This document shows positions 1-9,673 of a stretch of 64,000 nt of DNA, one piece after another. Made by a program: the position numbers and the translations under genes. Within the stretch, counting starts at the first letter, position 1; each line of letters begins with the position of its first letter. The notes beneath the pieces are model-generated. The model did not search any database. It saw nothing but the letters and a program-made list of their open reading frames with translations, and was not told the origin of the DNA. This stretch comes from Flavobacteriaceae bacterium R38 (GTDB lineage: Bacteria; Bacteroidota; Bacteroidia; Flavobacteriales; Flavobacteriaceae): NCBI GenBank assembly GCA_009901575.1, contig WXYP01000001.1, forward strand, positions 372,001 to 436,000, written 5' to 3'.

Positions 1-2
1 CA

Positions 3-2462
3 AGCTGGAAACTTACAAAGATAACAACCTATACCGGGGAAGAGATTACTTTTACCTACAGGACATTTATTTACCAGTATACGCTTTCTTTAGATGCTAC
101 TGATTATCATAGAGTAGTTCTGCAATCAGGTTGTCCTAATAAACCTGCCGATGGTTGTGTAAAAACCATAAGCCATACCGAGAGGGTATTGGATCGGATT
201 GATTTTACTAATGGAAGCGTCCAGTTTACCTATTCTGATGATCCATCATATCCTATTAACGGCTCTAATATCCGGCAAGATTTTTCAGGGAATCATGCTC
301 TTAGAAAAGTAAGTATATCAAATGATAACACAGTAATAAAATCATTTGAGATGATCTATGATTATTTTGGGCCTTCAGGTACTTCTACAGAAGATGACAA
401 CAGGTTAAAATTAACTGAGCTTATTGAAGTAAACAGTTCAAAAAAACATACCTTCCAATATAATGAGGCTGTCAACCTGCCTCCTCGTTTTAGTTTTGCA
501 CAAGACCTATGGGGATATTATAACGGGAAAGATAACAATACCACAATACTTCCTCAAATTTATGTTGCGGGACAGTTAATCCCAGGGGCAGATCGTCGTG
601 TAAGTGCCACGCATAGTAAAGCCAATATTTTAACTAAAATAACCTATCCTACCAAAGGAATTTCTGAATTCTTTTATGAACCCAATGATTATTATGAAGA
701 TCAAACCACAACGGAGTATACCATAGACGGATTCACACAATATGCTGATTTTGAAAATATACATCAGAATCAATATTCATTTACTGTTCAAAACAGTTAT
801 CAAAACCTTCAAATAGAGATAAACAATCAATGTGGAAATTCACCAAATCAGATCTTCTTAGAAAATGGAGCAATAGCTAAGATATTAGACAGTAACCAAC
901 AAGAAGTGGGACGTTTTGTGGCTACAGGGGGAGATGGTCTAAATTTAACAGCGGGAAGTTATACCCTGGTCTTTGAAGTGGATGGGGCAGAATGTCTTTT
1001 CACAGCCAGGATAAAATGGCATACAGAGCAGTCCATAGGCCCACATAATAAGCTTACAGGAGGGGTAAGAGTTCAAAAAATAAGAGATTTTGACGGGGTC
1101 AATTATCTGGAAAGACTTTTTGAATATACCCAGGAGAATTCTACCCAGTCTTCCGGGATATTGCAAGGGGTTCCAAAATTTTATTATTCTATTACTGAAC
1201 CCAGTACATCAAATCCGGCCGGTTCAACTTGTTCGTACATAGCCAGAGGTTATTCGAGTATTTACCCGTTATCTACTGCCTCAGGAAATTCTGTGGGATA
1301 CTCCAGGGTAGCAGAGATTAATAAAAGTGAGGCTGAAAACGGTAAAAACGTATACACCTTCACCAATTACAATGACTCTTATCCCGGATCAAGCCTTGGT
1401 TTTCCCAACCTTCCCCCAATCTCCTATTCCTGGAAAAGAGGCCTGCTACTTAATATGACCTCTTATAATGCTACTGGAGATAAAGTCCAGGAAGAGATAA
1501 ATACTTATGATTTTGATACAAGTTTTGTAAGTGAATCTTCAGAATCTTCAGGGGGAGACAGGCTAGCCACCGGGCTGGTATTTAGAAAGGTAACTATTGC
1601 CGATCCAGGTATTGCTAATGATCGAGATACTTTTATATGGGATACGTATCACATTACCAGTTCTTGGGTAAAACCGGTTTCAAAACAGACTATTCATTAC
1701 CTGCCTACACAGGTTTCTCAGACTCAGAACTACTTCTATGAAAATCTGGCTCATCTGCAAAGAACAAAGACAGAAACTGTTGGGAGCAATAATAAAGTAC
1801 AGATAGGAAAGTGGTACTACCCGGATGATGTTGATAATCTTCCCGGTGAGAATTTATCGGCTACAGAATTAGCAGCTATTAACAGGCTTAAATATGATAT
1901 GACAGAACACAGAATAGGTGTTCCTATACAGACCCATAACATTAGTGATGGAGAAGAGATGATCTCCAGAACAATTTTTAAAACCGATGGAAATGGACTC
2001 ACCCTACCTGGTATTATAAAATCTAAAAAGGGGAATGATGCTATGGACAATAGGATTGTATACCATAAGTACGACAGCTTTGGAAATGTACTGAAAGTAA
2101 GTCAGCAAGATGGACCTTTTATTTCTTATATCTGGGGATATAATAATACATACCCTATTGCTAAACTGGAGAACCTGGATTATGATGCTATCCCTTCAGG
2201 TACAATTACCAATCTTCAGTATTTATCTGAAAACGATACCGAAGCAGCTTTAAAAACCGCTTTAGATAACTTAAGAGGTCAATTCCCAAATGCACTGATT
2301 AGCACTTATACCTATAAGCCATTAGTAGGGGTGCTTAGCATGACAGATCCTTCGGGGTATACGATGACCTATGAGTATGATGCCTTTAACCGTCTTGAAC
2401 GTGTTCGTGATGGCGATGGCCATATCCTCTCTGAAAATACCTATCACTATAAAAACCAATAA
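3..2462 (+). CDS. RHS/YD-repeat protein, 5' end outside window
   Basis: The reading frame is open from the first bases of the window, so the true start lies upstream; 819 codons plus stop are visible. The C-terminal third has RHS/YD-type repeats (YHKYDSFGNVLKVSQ near the end, then MTYEYDAFNRLERVRDGDG) and ends soon after without the RHS-associated core or a toxin tail. It lies 4 bp upstream of a small exported protein and 476 bp upstream of a second, larger RHS protein, so the three look like one operon. In Bacteroidota such RHS proteins are secreted surface or toxin-delivery proteins (family knowledge). No signal peptide can be seen because the N-terminus is missing. The role as a partner of the downstream RHS protein is inferred from position only. 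Confidence 0.85.
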   Translation, partial: SWKLTKITTYTGEEITFTYRTFIYQYTLSLDATDYHRVVLQSGCPNKPADGCVKTISHTERVLDRIDFTNGSVQFTYSDDPSYPINGSNIRQDFSGNHALRKVSISNDNTVIKSFEMIYDYFGPSGTSTEDDNRLKLTELIEVNSSKKHTFQYNEAVNLPPRFSFAQDLWGYYNGKDNNTTILPQIYVAGQLIPGADRRVSATHSKANILTKITYPTKGISEFFYEPNDYYEDQTTTEYTIDGFTQYADFENIHQNQYSFTVQNSYQNLQIEINNQCGNSPNQIFLENGAIAKILDSNQQEVGRFVATGGDGLNLTAGSYTLVFEVDGAECLFTARIKWHTEQSIGPHNKLTGGVRVQKIRDFDGVNYLERLFEYTQENSTQSSGILQGVPKFYYSITEPSTSNPAGSTCSYIARGYSSIYPLSTASGNSVGYSRVAEINKSEAENGKNVYTFTNYNDSYPGSSLGFPNLPPISYSWKRGLLLNMTSYNATGDKVQEEINTYDFDTSFVSESSESSGGDRLATGLVFRKVTIADPGIANDRDTFIWDTYHITSSWVKPVSKQTIHYLPTQVSQTQNYFYENLAHLQRTKTETVGSNNKVQIGKWYYPDDVDNLPGENLSATELAAINRLKYDMTEHRIGVPIQTHNISDGEEMISRTIFKTDGNGLTLPGIIKSKKGNDAMDNRIVYHKYDSFGNVLKVSQQDGPFISYIWGYNNTYPIAKLENLDYDAIPSGTITNLQYLSENDTEAALKTALDNLRGQFPNALISTYTYKPLVGVLSMTDPSGYTMTYEYDAFNRLERVRDGDGHILSENTYHYKNQ

Positions 2463-2466
2463 CAAC

Positions 2467-2925
2467 ATGACAAACGATATAAAACACAAAAAAGCAGTAC
2501 TGCTAGGTATAAGCATGTTTTTTATACTGCTTTGTAGCAGTACTACCCATGCACAAAGCACCGGTGAACGACTCATTGGCAATTGGATTTTTGATGATGT
2601 GACTTCCTTTGCCACTATAGAACCTGCCACCCAGGCAAAAATGGACTCAATCCCACAGTTTAAAACCCAATTGATACAGGCCTACAGAGGGCGTAGTACC
2701 TACTTTGGGGGTGATGGAAGTTACAGGGTAACCCTGGCCGATGGCAGAAGTGTCACCGGAAACTGGAGCCTCACCCCTTCAGGGACCATAAAGATTACAG
2801 ACACACAAGGCCATGTAAGCTATCAGCAGATCGCTGCACTAGAAAACAACCGTTTGGTACTTATCCCGGTAACCTCTGGAAATGCTAAAAGTATTGTAAC
2901 ACAACAACATTTTATCAAACGCTAA
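2467..2925 (+). CDS. small exported lipocalin-like protein
   Basis: This 152-residue protein starts at the ATG 4 bp after the preceding stop; an in-frame upstream ATG would overlap the RHS gene by about 90 bp and put 32 residues ahead of the signal peptide. Residues 1-30 form a Sec signal peptide (Lys-rich start, hydrophobic stretch, cleavage probably after THAQ). The mature part, with LIGNWIFDD near its start and a later GNWSLTPSGTIKITD, reads like a lipocalin-like beta-barrel (lipocalin_4/5-like). Charged and aromatic residues alternate with short strands and the end is basic. It sits between two RHS genes, so it may be a periplasmic or surface accessory protein of that system. The lipocalin call rests on motif shape only. 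Confidence 0.7.
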   Translation: MTNDIKHKKAVLLGISMFFILLCSSTTHAQSTGERLIGNWIFDDVTSFATIEPATQAKMDSIPQFKTQLIQAYRGRSTYFGGDGSYRVTLADGRSVTGNWSLTPSGTIKITDTQGHVSYQQIAALENNRLVLIPVTSGNAKSIVTQQHFIKR

Positions 2926-2938
2926 ATCCCTTTAAAAG

Positions 2939-5900
2939 ATGAAAGACAATATTAAATTACTATCGGTTATAGGGTGTATGATATTACTGTTTACCTGTAG
3001 CCCGCTCTATGCCCAGTTTGGAGGTGGAGGTGGTGGCGGAGATACCAGTGTCTCCGGCCCTACAACAGTTACCCAGGGACGAACAGAAGTCTATAGTGTT
3101 TCAGGGGTATCTAATTTAACCAGTACCACCTGGAGTACCTCTTCTAATGCCCAGGTGGTCTCGGGCAGCACCTATTCAGCCTCTATTAAGTTTAACAGTA
3201 CAGGGACAGGCTATGTAGAAGCTTTTTCAGTAGATTCCTTTTTTGGGTTTTACAGTACTACCCTGGGAGTGGAAGTCATTGCTGATATTCCCCCCAATCC
3301 AGGCAATCCATCGGTGAGTAATAACAACTGCGGGCAGGCTACCTTAACCAGAAGCAGCAATCCACCTCATGGTATCACCTGGTACTGGCAGGGAAAAAAC
3401 GCTAATGGTACCAGTACCGCTCTTGGATCAGGAAGTACCTTTACTGCCAATCAAGGCAGTGGGACCTATTATATAAGGGCCAGAAACAGTAGTGGGAACT
3501 GGAGTACAGGCTCAGGGTCTGTTTATGTATCTATTGTGAGTTTTAACCCCGGGAGTATTAGCGGAACCCAAACGGTATGTTATAGTGGTGATCCTTCTAC
3601 TTTATCAAACAGTGCTTCTGCATCAGGGGGAAGTGGGTATAGCTACCAGTGGCAGTACTCCAATAATGGCTCTAGTGGCTGGACTAATATTTCAGGGGCT
3701 ACAGCTACCACGTATAATCCACCGGGAGGACTTACGGCTTCCAGATGGTATCGAAGAGCAGTAACCTCTTGTGGAACAACCAAGTATACCAATACCATAA
3801 AAGTCACGGTAACTCCTTTTATAGCACAACCTGCAACGCCAACCATTACCAACAATTGTGGCAGTACTGTACTTACCAGAAGTAACCCACCCAGTGGGAT
3901 TACCTTCTACTGGCAATCTAGTAGCACAGGTACCAGTACAGCAAACTCCTCGGTGAGTATCACAAGAACCAGTGGTTCGGTATATTATCTAAGGGGAAGA
4001 AGCAGTAATGGATGTTGGGGACCTGCAAGGACTGTAAACTACAGTGTAAATACAGTGCCGGCTATTCCCGCTGCACCATCAGTAAACAATACCTGTGGCA
4101 GTACTGTACTTACCAGAAGCAATCCACCCAGCGGAATTACCTTCTACTGGCAATCCAGCGCATCAGGGACCAGTACAGCTAGTTCCAATAGTAGTATTAC
4201 CCTAACCAGTGGTTCTGTATACTACCTTAGAGCAAGAAATAATAGTTCAGGATGCTGGTCAGCAGCACAGACTATAAACTATAGTGTAAACACTGTGCCG
4301 GCTCCACCCGCTGTACCATCAGTGACCAACAATTGCGGCAGTACTGTACTTACCAGAGGTAATCCACTCAGTGGGATTACCTTCTACTGGCAATCTAGTA
4401 ACACAGGGACCAGTACAGCTAATTCCAATAGTAGTATTACCCTAACCAGTGGTTCGGTATACTACCTTAGAGCAAGAAACAATAGTTCAGGATGTTGGTC
4501 AGTAGCAACAACAGTGAGTTATAACGTCGCCCAACCCACCACCTGGTATCTGGATGCGGATCATGATGGTTTTGCCATCTCCACTACATCAGCGTGTTCA
4601 AGCCCTGGAAGTGGATATACTCAAAATGTATTGCCTTTAGGAGATCTTAATGATAGTAATGTTAATATTACTAATATTACCCCACAGTATTTCTACCAGG
4701 ATAGTGACTCAGATGGATATGGAGATCCTAATGTTAGTCTTTTCTATAGCCATCCACCAAGTGGTTATGTGACTAACAATAACGATCAGTGTCCAAATGT
4801 AGCAGCTCCCGGTAGTGGTAATGGGTGTCTTTTTGATCCGTATAACCAGGTGACCATCAGTACCGATCAGAATTATATCTATACCAGGGTACCTCAGGTA
4901 GCTATGAGTAGTATTGATAATGCAGCCTTGCAGTACAATGCAGATATTATCGATCAGGTGGCTTATTTTGATGGCCTTGGCAGGGGATTACAATCCATAG
5001 GGATTAAACAATCACCCAATGGGAAGGATATGGTGACTCATATGCAGTATGATGCTTTTGGAAGACAGGGTAAAGAGTATCTGCCGTATACTACTACAGA
5101 TAGTGGTTATGGTAGCCTTAAAACAGGAGATCAGGATCTGGCGACCAAGACCTATCATAAGGATCATTACCCTGATGACTTTACAGGGATAGCTACAGGA
5201 GATGTGAATGCTTACTCAGAGACGCTCTTTGAGGCTTCACCGCTAAACAGGCCAATAAAACAAGCAGCCCCTGGAGAAGACTGGAAGATGGATAGTGGTC
5301 ATGAGATCCGCTTTGAGTATCTAACCAATATTGCCAATGAAGTGCCTTACTTTGAGGTGAGTTTTACCTCTGGTAATACAGAACTCCCTAATCTGGTATG
5401 GGTGGCAGGTAGTTTTTATCCTGCTAACGACTTGTATAAGAATGTAACTAAAGATGAGAACTGGACCTCTGGAAAAGATCATACCACAGAAGAGTTTACA
5501 GACAAACAAGGAAGGGTGGTGTTAAAAAGAACCTATGATAACCAGACCGCTCATGATACCTATTATGTATATGATGACTTTGGGAACCTGAGTTTTGTAA
5601 TCCCTCCCAAGGTTACTACCGGGGATGGAGTAAGTACTACAGAACTTAATGAGCTGTGTTACCAGTACAAATACGATTATAGGAATCGACTGATTGAAAA
5701 GAAAATTCCTGGTAAGGGATGGGAATACATCATTTACAACAAACTCGATCAGCCAGTGATGACCCAAGATGCAAATCAAAGGTTAAATAATGAATGGCTC
5801 TTTACCAAATACGATGCCTTTGGAAGAGTAGCCTATACAGGGTTACATATTCAACCAGGGAACACTCCAAGAGCTACTATGCAAGGATATGCAGATAGTA

Positions 5901-8281
5901 CCTCTTCTTTTACACAGTTTGTAACTAAAACAGATATAGCTAACAATGTTGGAGAGGTGCCCTACTATTATACAAATGATGCAATTCCAACTGGGATTGC
6001 TAAAATCTATACTATTAACTATTATGACAATGATGTTTTTGATAAAGATGGGCTTTCTATTCCTGCTACCACCAGCTTTGGAAGCGCTATTATTAGCTCC
6101 ACCAAAGGCCTTGCTACCGGGAGTAAGGTAAGAGTCTTAGGCACCAATAAATGGATCACTACCTTAACAGGGTATGACTATAAAAGAAGACCGGTGTATG
6201 TGATCTCTAAAAACACAGAACTGGGAACTACAGATATCGTAGAGACCAAACTGGATTTTGTAGGCAAAGTACTGGAGACTAAGACCACCCATACCAAAGG
6301 CAGTAACACTCCTATAGTCACTATAGAGAAGTTTACCTATGATCATGCAGCAAGACTATTGACCCAGACTCATAAGATTGGGAATCATCCCGAAGAGCTT
6401 ATCGTGTCTAATACTTATGATGAGCTAGGACAACTCATAGAAAAAGAGGTTGGAGGAAAAGTAACAAATACTGGTAGACTACAAAGCATAGATTACAGCT
6501 ATAATGTTAGAGGATGGCTAAAGGCTATTAATGATGTAAATAATATTGGAAGTGATTTGTTTTCTTTTAAAATAAACTACAATGATCCTACCAGTGGAAC
6601 AGCCCTGTACAATGGAAACATTAGCCAGACCCATTGGAGATCAGCCAATACTGATAACAGTCTTAAAAACTATACTTACACTTATGATGCCCTGAATAGA
6701 ATTAAAAGTGGTATAGACAATACAGGGAATTACAACCTGCAGAGTATCTCTTATGATAAAAACGGAAATATTTTAAGTTTAAACCGTAAAGGACATACCA
6801 ATAACTCGGCTACTGCCTTTGGAGTGATGGACAATTTAGTATATGCTTACGATAGTGGAAATAAGCTGACCAAGGTAACAGACAACGGAAATGATACCTA
6901 TGGATTTAAAGATGGAACCAACACTAATGATGATTTTGAGTATGACCAGAATGGAAATATGATTATAGATCGTAACAAAGGAATCACAAGTATTACGTAC
7001 AATCATTTAAATTTACCTACACATGTAGTATTGCCTGACGGAAATATTCAGTATATTTACGATGCCGCAGGGATAAAAATCAAGAAAATTGTAAATAACA
7101 CTGCGGTTAGTTCTTTAACAACCACAGAATATGCCGGGAATTACATCTATGAGAATAACAATTTGCAGTTCTTTAACCATGCAGAGGGGTATATAGAACC
7201 TAATGGGAATTCTTATGACTATATCTACCAATACAAAGATCATTTAGGGAACATAAGGCTCTCTTATTCTGATAAGAATCAAAACAATAGTAATCCTGTT
7301 GATATAGAGATAAGAGAAGAAAACAATTATTATCCTTTTGGCTTGCGTCATAAAGGGTACAACTCCAACCAAAATGGTAGAGATCACAAATACCAATACA
7401 ATGGAAAAGAGATACAGGAAGAACTTGGTCTAAATTGGTATGATTATGGAGCTAGAAATTATGACCAAGCTCTAGGTAGGTGGATGAATCTTGACCCATT
7501 GGCAGAGAACTACTATTATGATTCACCATACGTTTATACAACTAACAATCCTATACTTTATATTGATCCAGATGGGCGATTCTGGAAACGTACTGTTGGA
7601 GAAGATGGATCAGTATCCTATGAAGCAGAAAAAGGTGATAGTGCATGGTCATTATTCAAACAATTTGGAGAGCAAGACGGATTCACTGCTGAACAAGCTA
7701 ATGGCTTAGTAGAAGGCACTCTAGGTAGTAATTATATAGGAGAAGATGGAGGCTTAAAATCCAATGTTGAAATTGGGGATGTTCTGACTGTTTATAATGA
7801 AACAGATTCAGAAGAAGTTACGACAGATGCTACAACTACAGAAGATGTAGTTACAGAGAAAGAACCTCTTGTCGATCCAGAGGCTTGGCTGAAATGGTAT
7901 AACGACCCAAGTGGATGGGGTAACTCTGCATTAAGAGAACTTGAGGTCTACAGAAGTTTTGAAAATAAGGAAGAAGGAGAAGAAGCCCGTGTTTGGCATT
8001 TGGTAGGACAGTTTCACAGAGAAATTGGTCAAGAAAGACAAAGAGGTGGTGGTTCAAGAACAGGAAGTGTTAGAGGCACAAGAAGTATTAGAGGTACAAG
8101 AAGTGGAAGAAGTAGTGCAACTAGTAAAAAATCTACAACAAGATCTAGTGCCAAACGGCAAACAGTCACAGTTTCTGGTCAAACAAAAACAGTACAAACT
8201 GGACCGAGGGGCGGAAAATATTATATTAACAAAAATGGTAACAAGACCTATTTGAATAGAGATGGAACCAAAAGAAATTAG
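2939..8281 (+). CDS. secreted RHS polymorphic protein (DUF6443/RHS core) with element-supplied tail
   Basis: A 1780-residue protein. Residues 1-25 are a signal peptide ending LYAQ, followed by a glycine run. Residues about 120-530 hold Ig-like repeats of about 78 residues; the last three share GSTVLTR, GITFYWQSS and SVYYLR. Residues about 535-640 contain Asp-rich calcium-type motifs (DADHDGF, DSDSDGYGDP). A DUF6443-like segment follows (QVAYFDGLGRG), then YD repeats and the RHS-associated core (YKDHLGNIRLSY, Y1464-Y-P-F-G1468, [21 protein letters not shown]). The tail after G1468 is encoded by the first copy of the inserted element: it has a LysM-like stretch ([12 protein letters not shown] to GDVLTVYNE), an Arg/Ser/Thr-rich linker and a basic end with [13 protein letters not shown] resembling the PBCV basic adaptor motif. 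No catalytic toxin signature was recognised in the tail. Confidence 0.9.
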   Translation: MKDNIKLLSVIGCMILLFTCSPLYAQFGGGGGGGDTSVSGPTTVTQGRTEVYSVSGVSNLTSTTWSTSSNAQVVSGSTYSASIKFNSTGTGYVEAFSVDSFFGFYSTTLGVEVIADIPPNPGNPSVSNNNCGQATLTRSSNPPHGITWYWQGKNANGTSTALGSGSTFTANQGSGTYYIRARNSSGNWSTGSGSVYVSIVSFNPGSISGTQTVCYSGDPSTLSNSASASGGSGYSYQWQYSNNGSSGWTNISGATATTYNPPGGLTASRWYRRAVTSCGTTKYTNTIKVTVTPFIAQPATPTITNNCGSTVLTRSNPPSGITFYWQSSSTGTSTANSSVSITRTSGSVYYLRGRSSNGCWGPARTVNYSVNTVPAIPAAPSVNNTCGSTVLTRSNPPSGITFYWQSSASGTSTASSNSSITLTSGSVYYLRARNNSSGCWSAAQTINYSVNTVPAPPAVPSVTNNCGSTVLTRGNPLSGITFYWQSSNTGTSTANSNSSITLTSGSVYYLRARNNSSGCWSVATTVSYNVAQPTTWYLDADHDGFAISTTSACSSPGSGYTQNVLPLGDLNDSNVNITNITPQYFYQDSDSDGYGDPNVSLFYSHPPSGYVTNNNDQCPNVAAPGSGNGCLFDPYNQVTISTDQNYIYTRVPQVAMSSIDNAALQYNADIIDQVAYFDGLGRGLQSIGIKQSPNGKDMVTHMQYDAFGRQGKEYLPYTTTDSGYGSLKTGDQDLATKTYHKDHYPDDFTGIATGDVNAYSETLFEASPLNRPIKQAAPGEDWKMDSGHEIRFEYLTNIANEVPYFEVSFTSGNTELPNLVWVAGSFYPANDLYKNVTKDENWTSGKDHTTEEFTDKQGRVVLKRTYDNQTAHDTYYVYDDFGNLSFVIPPKVTTGDGVSTTELNELCYQYKYDYRNRLIEKKIPGKGWEYIIYNKLDQPVMTQDANQRLNNEWLFTKYDAFGRVAYTGLHIQPGNTPRATMQGYADSTSSFTQFVTKTDIANNVGEVPYYYTNDAIPTGIAKIYTINYYDNDVFDKDGLSIPATTSFGSAIISSTKGLATGSKVRVLGTNKWITTLTGYDYKRRPVYVISKNTELGTTDIVETKLDFVGKVLETKTTHTKGSNTPIVTIEKFTYDHAARLLTQTHKIGNHPEELIVSNTYDELGQLIEKEVGGKVTNTGRLQSIDYSYNVRGWLKAINDVNNIGSDLFSFKINYNDPTSGTALYNGNISQTHWRSANTDNSLKNYTYTYDALNRIKSGIDNTGNYNLQSISYDKNGNILSLNRKGHTNNSATAFGVMDNLVYAYDSGNKLTKVTDNGNDTYGFKDGTNTNDDFEYDQNGNMIIDRNKGITSITYNHLNLPTHVVLPDGNIQYIYDAAGIKIKKIVNNTAVSSLTTTEYAGNYIYENNNLQFFNHAEGYIEPNGNSYDYIYQYKDHLGNIRLSYSDKNQNNSNPVDIEIREENNYYPFGLRHKGYNSNQNGRDHKYQYNGKEIQEELGLNWYDYGARNYDQALGRWMNLDPLAENYYYDSPYVYTTNNPILYIDPDGRFWKRTVGEDGSVSYEAEKGDSAWSLFKQFGEQDGFTAEQANGLVEGTLGSNYIGEDGGLKSNVEIGDVLTVYNETDSEEVTTDATTTEDVVTEKEPLVDPEAWLKWYNDPSGWGNSALRELEVYRSFENKEEGEEARVWHLVGQFHREIGQERQRGGGSRTGSVRGTRSIRGTRSGRSSATSKKSTTRSSAKRQTVTVSGQTKTVQTGPRGGKYYINKNGNKTYLNRDGTKRN
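7325..7341 (+). other. attL-like junction of the RHS-targeting element
   Basis: The sequence AATTATTATCCTTTTGG encodes N-Y-Y-P-F-G of the RHS core. It matches the element end sequence AACTACTATCCCTTTGG found at 14742 and 22159 at 14 of 17 positions; all three differences are silent C/T changes. To its right the sequence is identical to the sequence right of 14758; to its left it is host RHS sequence. The shared invariant core at the crossover is TTTGG. Assignment as attL is inferred from this three-way comparison. Confidence 0.75.
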
Positions 8282-8295
8282 TTAGAATAGGTTTA

Positions 8296-8334
8296 GATAA
8301 AAATACAGTCATGACTATTGACTGTATTTTTATC
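8296..8334 (+). terminator. perfect 15-bp hairpin between RHS tail and DUF2927 gene
   Basis: GATAAAAATACAGTC at 8296-8310 is the exact reverse complement of 8320-8334, with a 9-nt loop; the second arm contains TATTTTTATC. It begins 15 bp after the RHS stop codon. It can act as an intrinsic terminator in either direction or as an attenuator for the next gene. Confidence 0.65.
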
Positions 8335-8355
8335 CTTATATTTCAATTTAAAAAG

Positions 8356-9126
8356 ATGAGTAACAAAAAAATGGGACTGGTAATACTTCTAATAGTTCTA
8401 TCTTTAGGATTCTTTCTTTATCAAAAATTTATTAGAATTGATTATGAGCCTACTGCTTATGAATCTGAATTGATTGAATATTTTAAAGAGGTTGCTTTAA
8501 AATCTGAATTCGATGAAAATGTAAATAAGATCATTAAATGGAGAAAACCCATGCGTCTTTATGTTGTAACAGACAAAAATCAAACATATGAAAAGCAAAT
8601 GTTTTTTATACAAAATGCTATTAATAGCTTTAATACATTAGCCACGGATGGATTTAAAATTGAATTGTCAGATGACTTTGAAAATAGTAACTCATATCTT
8701 TATCTGTGTAGTAGAGAAAAAATTGCTAAAGTAAATCCAAATTTTTATCAGCAACTTACTGATAATTTAGATGATAATTTATCTGGATTTGTATATATGG
8801 AATTTTATTGGACTAGTTATAATATATACAGATCTTCAATTTTCATTGATATAAATGATTCATTGGTTGTTCAAGAATCAACTATCCTAGAGGAAATTAC
8901 GCAAAGTACAGGTTTACCTAATGACCCTGAAAGTCATAAAAACAGTATTTTTTATGAGCATAAATCGGATGAAGATATTAATATTAAAGAATATTCGGAT
9001 TTAGATAAAGATGTTATAAAGCTATTATATCATCCAAGAATGAAACCTGGTTTAAATAGTAAACAAGTAGAAAGGGTAATTATGAAGATTTTGAAGAATA
9101 GAGAAATTAAACTCTCTGGAGAATAA
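8356..9126 (+). CDS. DUF2927-like membrane-anchored protein
   Basis: 256 residues. I chose the ATG at 8356 because MSNKK plus a hydrophobic stretch makes a single N-terminal anchor (residues about 5-25); the in-frame ATG 45 bp upstream lies inside the hairpin. The C-terminal third has ITQSTGLPNDPES, then NSIFY, and LLYHPRMKPGL, the pattern I associate with DUF2927 proteins, which are described as distant zinc-peptidase relatives. The usual HExxH is not obvious; the matching place reads ILEEITQ. It directly follows the RHS tail within the mobile element, so it travels with that tail. It could be an immunity protein, a tail chaperone or an enzyme; position favours a tail partner, but no function is proven. 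Confidence 0.6.
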   Translation: MSNKKMGLVILLIVLSLGFFLYQKFIRIDYEPTAYESELIEYFKEVALKSEFDENVNKIIKWRKPMRLYVVTDKNQTYEKQMFFIQNAINSFNTLATDGFKIELSDDFENSNSYLYLCSREKIAKVNPNFYQQLTDNLDDNLSGFVYMEFYWTSYNIYRSSIFIDINDSLVVQESTILEEITQSTGLPNDPESHKNSIFYEHKSDEDINIKEYSDLDKDVIKLLYHPRMKPGLNSKQVERVIMKILKNREIKLSGE

Positions 9127-9178
9127 AACTACCCACTGGCGCGATTTTGTAAAGCGTGACTAGTTTTAAAAATAGAGA

Positions 9179-9209
9179 AGCCACTCAATTAAATTTGAGT
9201 GGCTTTTTA
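9179..9209. terminator. bidirectional terminator
   Basis: AGCCACTCAA (9179-9188) pairs with TTGAGTGGCT (9195-9204), followed by a T run. It sits between the convergent DUF2927-like and XRE genes. Just upstream, 9127-9168 holds a weaker imperfect hairpin with AAAACTA and TAGTTTT arms. Confidence 0.8.
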
Positions 9210-9213
9210 TGTT

Positions 9214-9543
9214 TTAAGAATATGCTTTTTTGGTTTTATGGTAAGAGATTGCCATATCTATAAGGTCGTAGATTTTAGCTTTTTCTTCTTCGGTAAAACT
9301 CTCGATATCTTTAATTTTTTGTAGAAGTTCTTTATCCATTACCGTATCATCGCCACCTATTAAAAAATCAATGGTTACTCCAAGCGCATCAGCTATTGCT
9401 TTAGCAGTATCTATTGAAGGTTTAATCTCGTTACGTTCATATCTTCCAATTATGGGGGCAGATGTTCCTACCTTTTTAGCAAGCTCATCTTGCGACCATT
9501 TTAATCGCTTCCTGATAGATAATATACGTTCTCCAAAAGTCAT
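9214..9543 (-). CDS. XRE-family transcriptional repressor of the element
   Basis: 109 residues. Residues about 3-62 form a classical Cro/CI helix-turn-helix (RILSIRKRLKWSQDELAKKV, then IIGRYERNEIKPSIDTAKAIA). Residues 65-109 are a short acidic-to-basic helical tail (FTEEEKAKIYDLIDMAI) that probably dimerises. It is transcribed away from the ATPase-recombinase genes across a 145-bp divergent region with palindromic operator-like sites. By analogy with phage and element repressors it probably represses its own gene and the recombination genes. The regulatory role is inferred from layout; the HTH fold is clear. Confidence 0.88.
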   Translation of the reverse strand: MTFGERILSIRKRLKWSQDELAKKVGTSAPIIGRYERNEIKPSIDTAKAIADALGVTIDFLIGGDDTVMDKELLQKIKDIESFTEEEKAKIYDLIDMAISYHKTKKAYS

Positions 9544-9545
9544 AT

Positions 9546-9673
9546 AAAAGTATTGTAAGTAACCGTTTTTACTGGTTTAGAACAAATTTAAGTTACTTAT
9601 AAGTATTAAACAAATCAAATAAATGTTGTTATATTAGAACCTATTTATTAGTTTTGTTACCAATAAGTACTAT
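9546..9673. promoter_or_regulatory. divergent control region with XRE operator-like palindromes
   Basis: The 12-bp perfect palindrome TACTTATAAGTA lies at 9594-9605. Related imperfect sites are AGTATTGTAAGTA near 9549 (on the minus strand it reads like the same half-site) and AATAAGTACTATA near 9663. Three related sites between a repressor and the genes it faces fit a CI-type switch. This is inferred, not shown. Confidence 0.55.

Noticed and set aside
3840-4520. Possible CRISPR-like repeats
   Set aside because: The repeats are in-frame coding repeats of Ig-like domains about 240 bp long with no short spacers.
8025-8255. Second plus-strand frame within the RHS tail, repeated at 15442-15672
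   Set aside because: It is a shifted frame of the Arg/Ser-rich tail giving a Glu/Val-rich low-complexity product; the RHS frame fits the family.
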